Part shown: positions 5,512 through 6,594 of the stretch, in pieces | Layout: each line of letters begins with the position of its first letter | Numbering within the stretch: the stretch's first letter is position 1 | NCBI GenBank assembly: GCA_934646845.1 | Contig: CAKUEV010000105.1 | Span: forward strand, 1 to 6,594 | Source: an uncultured Slackia sp. | GTDB lineage: Bacteria > Actinomycetota > Coriobacteriia > Coriobacteriales > Eggerthellaceae | DNA: 6,594 nt | Direction: 5' to 3' | The notes under the pieces: model-generated | The model's database searches: none | Told to the model about the DNA's origin: nothing | What the model saw: only the letters and a program-made list of their open reading frames with translations | Position numbers and translations under genes: made by a program

Positions 5512-6333
5512 ATGGCGAAGCCCGATAAAACCGAACGATTCAAAGTGACCGAACGCGAGGCCGGAACGGGTCGCGTTGTGCGCGAAATGCAGGGCGACGC
5601 TCCGGTCTTGTCGGCGGCAAGCCCGTCTGACGGCGCGAAGCTCGAAGGCTTCGAGGGGCCGGTTAATCCCCTTGCGGTCGACCCTCATATTCCTGCGACT
5701 TCTGTGCCCGCAACGGGCGGCGGAGTTTCTGCCGTCGAGGTTTTGCCGACGGGTGTGTCGCCTCTTGGAGCGGCATCGACGAAGACCGCATCGATGATTG
5801 CGCGCGAGCAGGAGCTCGAGTTGCGCGGTATTTGCGGAAATGACCAGGTCATGCCTGCGGTCGATGCAATTCGCCGCCATCCCGATTTCGTCGACCATAT
5901 GAAGCGCATCCATCGTGCAGAATTGAGCCGCGAGTTTTGTTGCCACGGGATTGACCACCTGCTCGACGTGGCGCGCATCGCGTATATTCGCGTGCTTGAG
6001 CGCAAAATGCCTTTCCGAAAAGAAACGGTCTATGCAGCAGCCTTGCTTCACGATTTGGGCAAGGCTGAGCAGTATGAGCACGGTGAGCCCCATGAGGTTG
6101 CGGGAGCTCGTGTTGCGACGAATATCTTGATGGATATCGATGGTTTCTCGGCGCTTGAAAAAACGGCCATCGTTGCCGCGGTGGCACAGCACCGCTGCTT
6201 CGCCGATGATGCCTCGCCGTTAGGCAAGCTGCTCTATGAGGCCGACAAAGTTTCTCGCCCGTGTTACGCGTGCGTAGCGCGCGAGCGATGCGATTGGCTG
6301 CCCGAAAAAATGAACGCTGGTATTAAAATTTAG
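5512..6333 (+). CDS. HD-domain phosphohydrolase in the folate cluster, with a long unrecognised N-terminal extension
   Basis: A 273-residue soluble protein. Residues 1 to about 100 are rich in Ala, Pro, Gly, Ser and Thr, match no domain I know and look disordered. From about 108 to the end it is an HD-domain protein of a type I recall beside folate genes in Clostridia and Actinobacteria. Candidate metal ligands are H145 and H149 (CCHGIDHLLDVAR), H180-D181 (AALLHDLGKAEQYE), H194 (GEPHEVAGA), H227 (AQHR) and D245 (YEADKVSR). Cys251, Cys254 and Cys260 (RPCYACVARERC) follow, perhaps a second metal site. ATG is preceded by GGGGAGG at 5 bases. It stands between folE and folB, only 17 bases before folB. 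The family function is not established. A role in removing phosphate from dihydroneopterin triphosphate is inferred. The start at M95 (5794) lacks a ribosome site. Confidence 0.85.
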   Translation: MAKPDKTERFKVTEREAGTGRVVREMQGDAPVLSAASPSDGAKLEGFEGPVNPLAVDPHIPATSVPATGGGVSAVEVLPTGVSPLGAASTKTASMIAREQELELRGICGNDQVMPAVDAIRRHPDFVDHMKRIHRAELSREFCCHGIDHLLDVARIAYIRVLERKMPFRKETVYAAALLHDLGKAEQYEHGEPHEVAGARVATNILMDIDGFSALEKTAIVAAVAQHRCFADDASPLGKLLYEADKVSRPCYACVARERCDWLPEKMNAGIKI

Positions 6334-6350
6334 GTTGAACAGGGGATACG

Positions 6351-6594
6351 ATGGATGAAATTCGCATCGTCGATTTAGAGGTATTCGCGAACCATGGCGT
6401 GTTTCCAGAGGAAAACGCGCTGGGGCAGAAATTCATCGTGAGCCTCGTGCTGCGCGGCGATTTTTCTGCGGCATGCAAAAGCGATGTCCTGGACGATTCC
6501 GTCGATTATGGCGCGGTATGCCATCTGGTCGATGCGACGTTGCGCGCATCGACGTTCAAGCTGATTGAGCGCGCGGCACAGGCTGTGGCCGATG
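6351..6594 (+). CDS. folB: Dihydroneopterin aldolase, N-terminal part (3' end outside the window)
   Basis: Cytosolic folate enzyme that splits 7,8-dihydroneopterin into 6-hydroxymethyl-7,8-dihydropterin and glycolaldehyde. 81 complete codons are visible out of roughly 120 for a stand-alone protein. The motifs are IRIVDLEVFANHGVFPEE (4-21) with the conserved Glu pair, GQKFIV (25-30), DDSVDYGAV (48-56), and FKLIERAAQAVAD (69-81) with Glu73 as a pterin-binding residue. The start ATG follows AGGGGA at 4 bases and lies 17 bases after the HD gene stop, so the two are almost certainly co-transcribed. A fusion to folK, common in some lineages, cannot be excluded because the end is missing. Confidence 0.93.
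   Translation, partial: MDEIRIVDLEVFANHGVFPEENALGQKFIVSLVLRGDFSAACKSDVLDDSVDYGAVCHLVDATLRASTFKLIERAAQAVAD

Noticed and set aside
4795..6192. A 465-codon open frame on the minus strand opposite folE and the HD gene
   Set aside because: It overlaps two recognised genes and runs through the terminators. Its translation is Arg/His-rich with no motif.

Overview
The window is a piece of chromosome from a moderately high-GC bacterium, GC-rich at third codon positions and with strong Shine-Dalgarno sites. The gene set fits an anaerobic actinobacterium of the Coriobacteriia/Eggerthellaceae type or a relative. It combines an NhaC-like antiporter, a Na+:glycine/alanine symporter behind a glycine riboswitch, and a folate cluster carrying an HD-domain protein. 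This taxonomic placement is inferred from gene content and composition, not proven. No phage, transposase, CRISPR, tRNA or rRNA signal was seen.

Layout. (1) 2-1144 (+): the C-terminal part of an NhaC-family Na+/H+ antiporter, ending in a perfect TTCG-loop hairpin. (2) 1145-1333: the gap between convergent genes, holding that hairpin and a 119-bp nested palindromic element. (3) 1334-2560 (-): a complete dGTPase-family HD phosphohydrolase. (4) 2561-3188: a 628-base regulatory region. It holds a 22-bp dyad, an extended -10 promoter, a long 5' leader hairpin, a single-aptamer glycine riboswitch and an expression platform. (5) 3189-4670 (+): an AGCS-family Na+:glycine/alanine symporter; the GTG start at 3189 is preferred over the upstream ATG at 3171. 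(6) 4671-4866: a gap with an isolated TATAAT box and a textbook intrinsic terminator. (7) 4867-5424 (+): folE. (8) 5448-5478: a T-loop terminator. (9) 5512-6333 (+): an HD-domain protein with about 100 residues of unrecognised, probably disordered N-terminus. (10) 6351 to the end (+): the start of folB.

How the genes work together. FolE makes 7,8-dihydroneopterin triphosphate and FolB cleaves 7,8-dihydroneopterin. Between those two steps the triphosphate must be removed, and in many genomes the enzyme for this is not assigned. The HD phosphohydrolase encoded exactly between folE and folB, 17 bases before folB, is a good candidate for it. This is the most interesting lead in the window, and it is inference from position and fold. 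The symporter and its riboswitch form a second, well-understood unit: glycine sensing controls glycine/alanine transport. The antiporter and dGTPase look like ordinary housekeeping neighbours.
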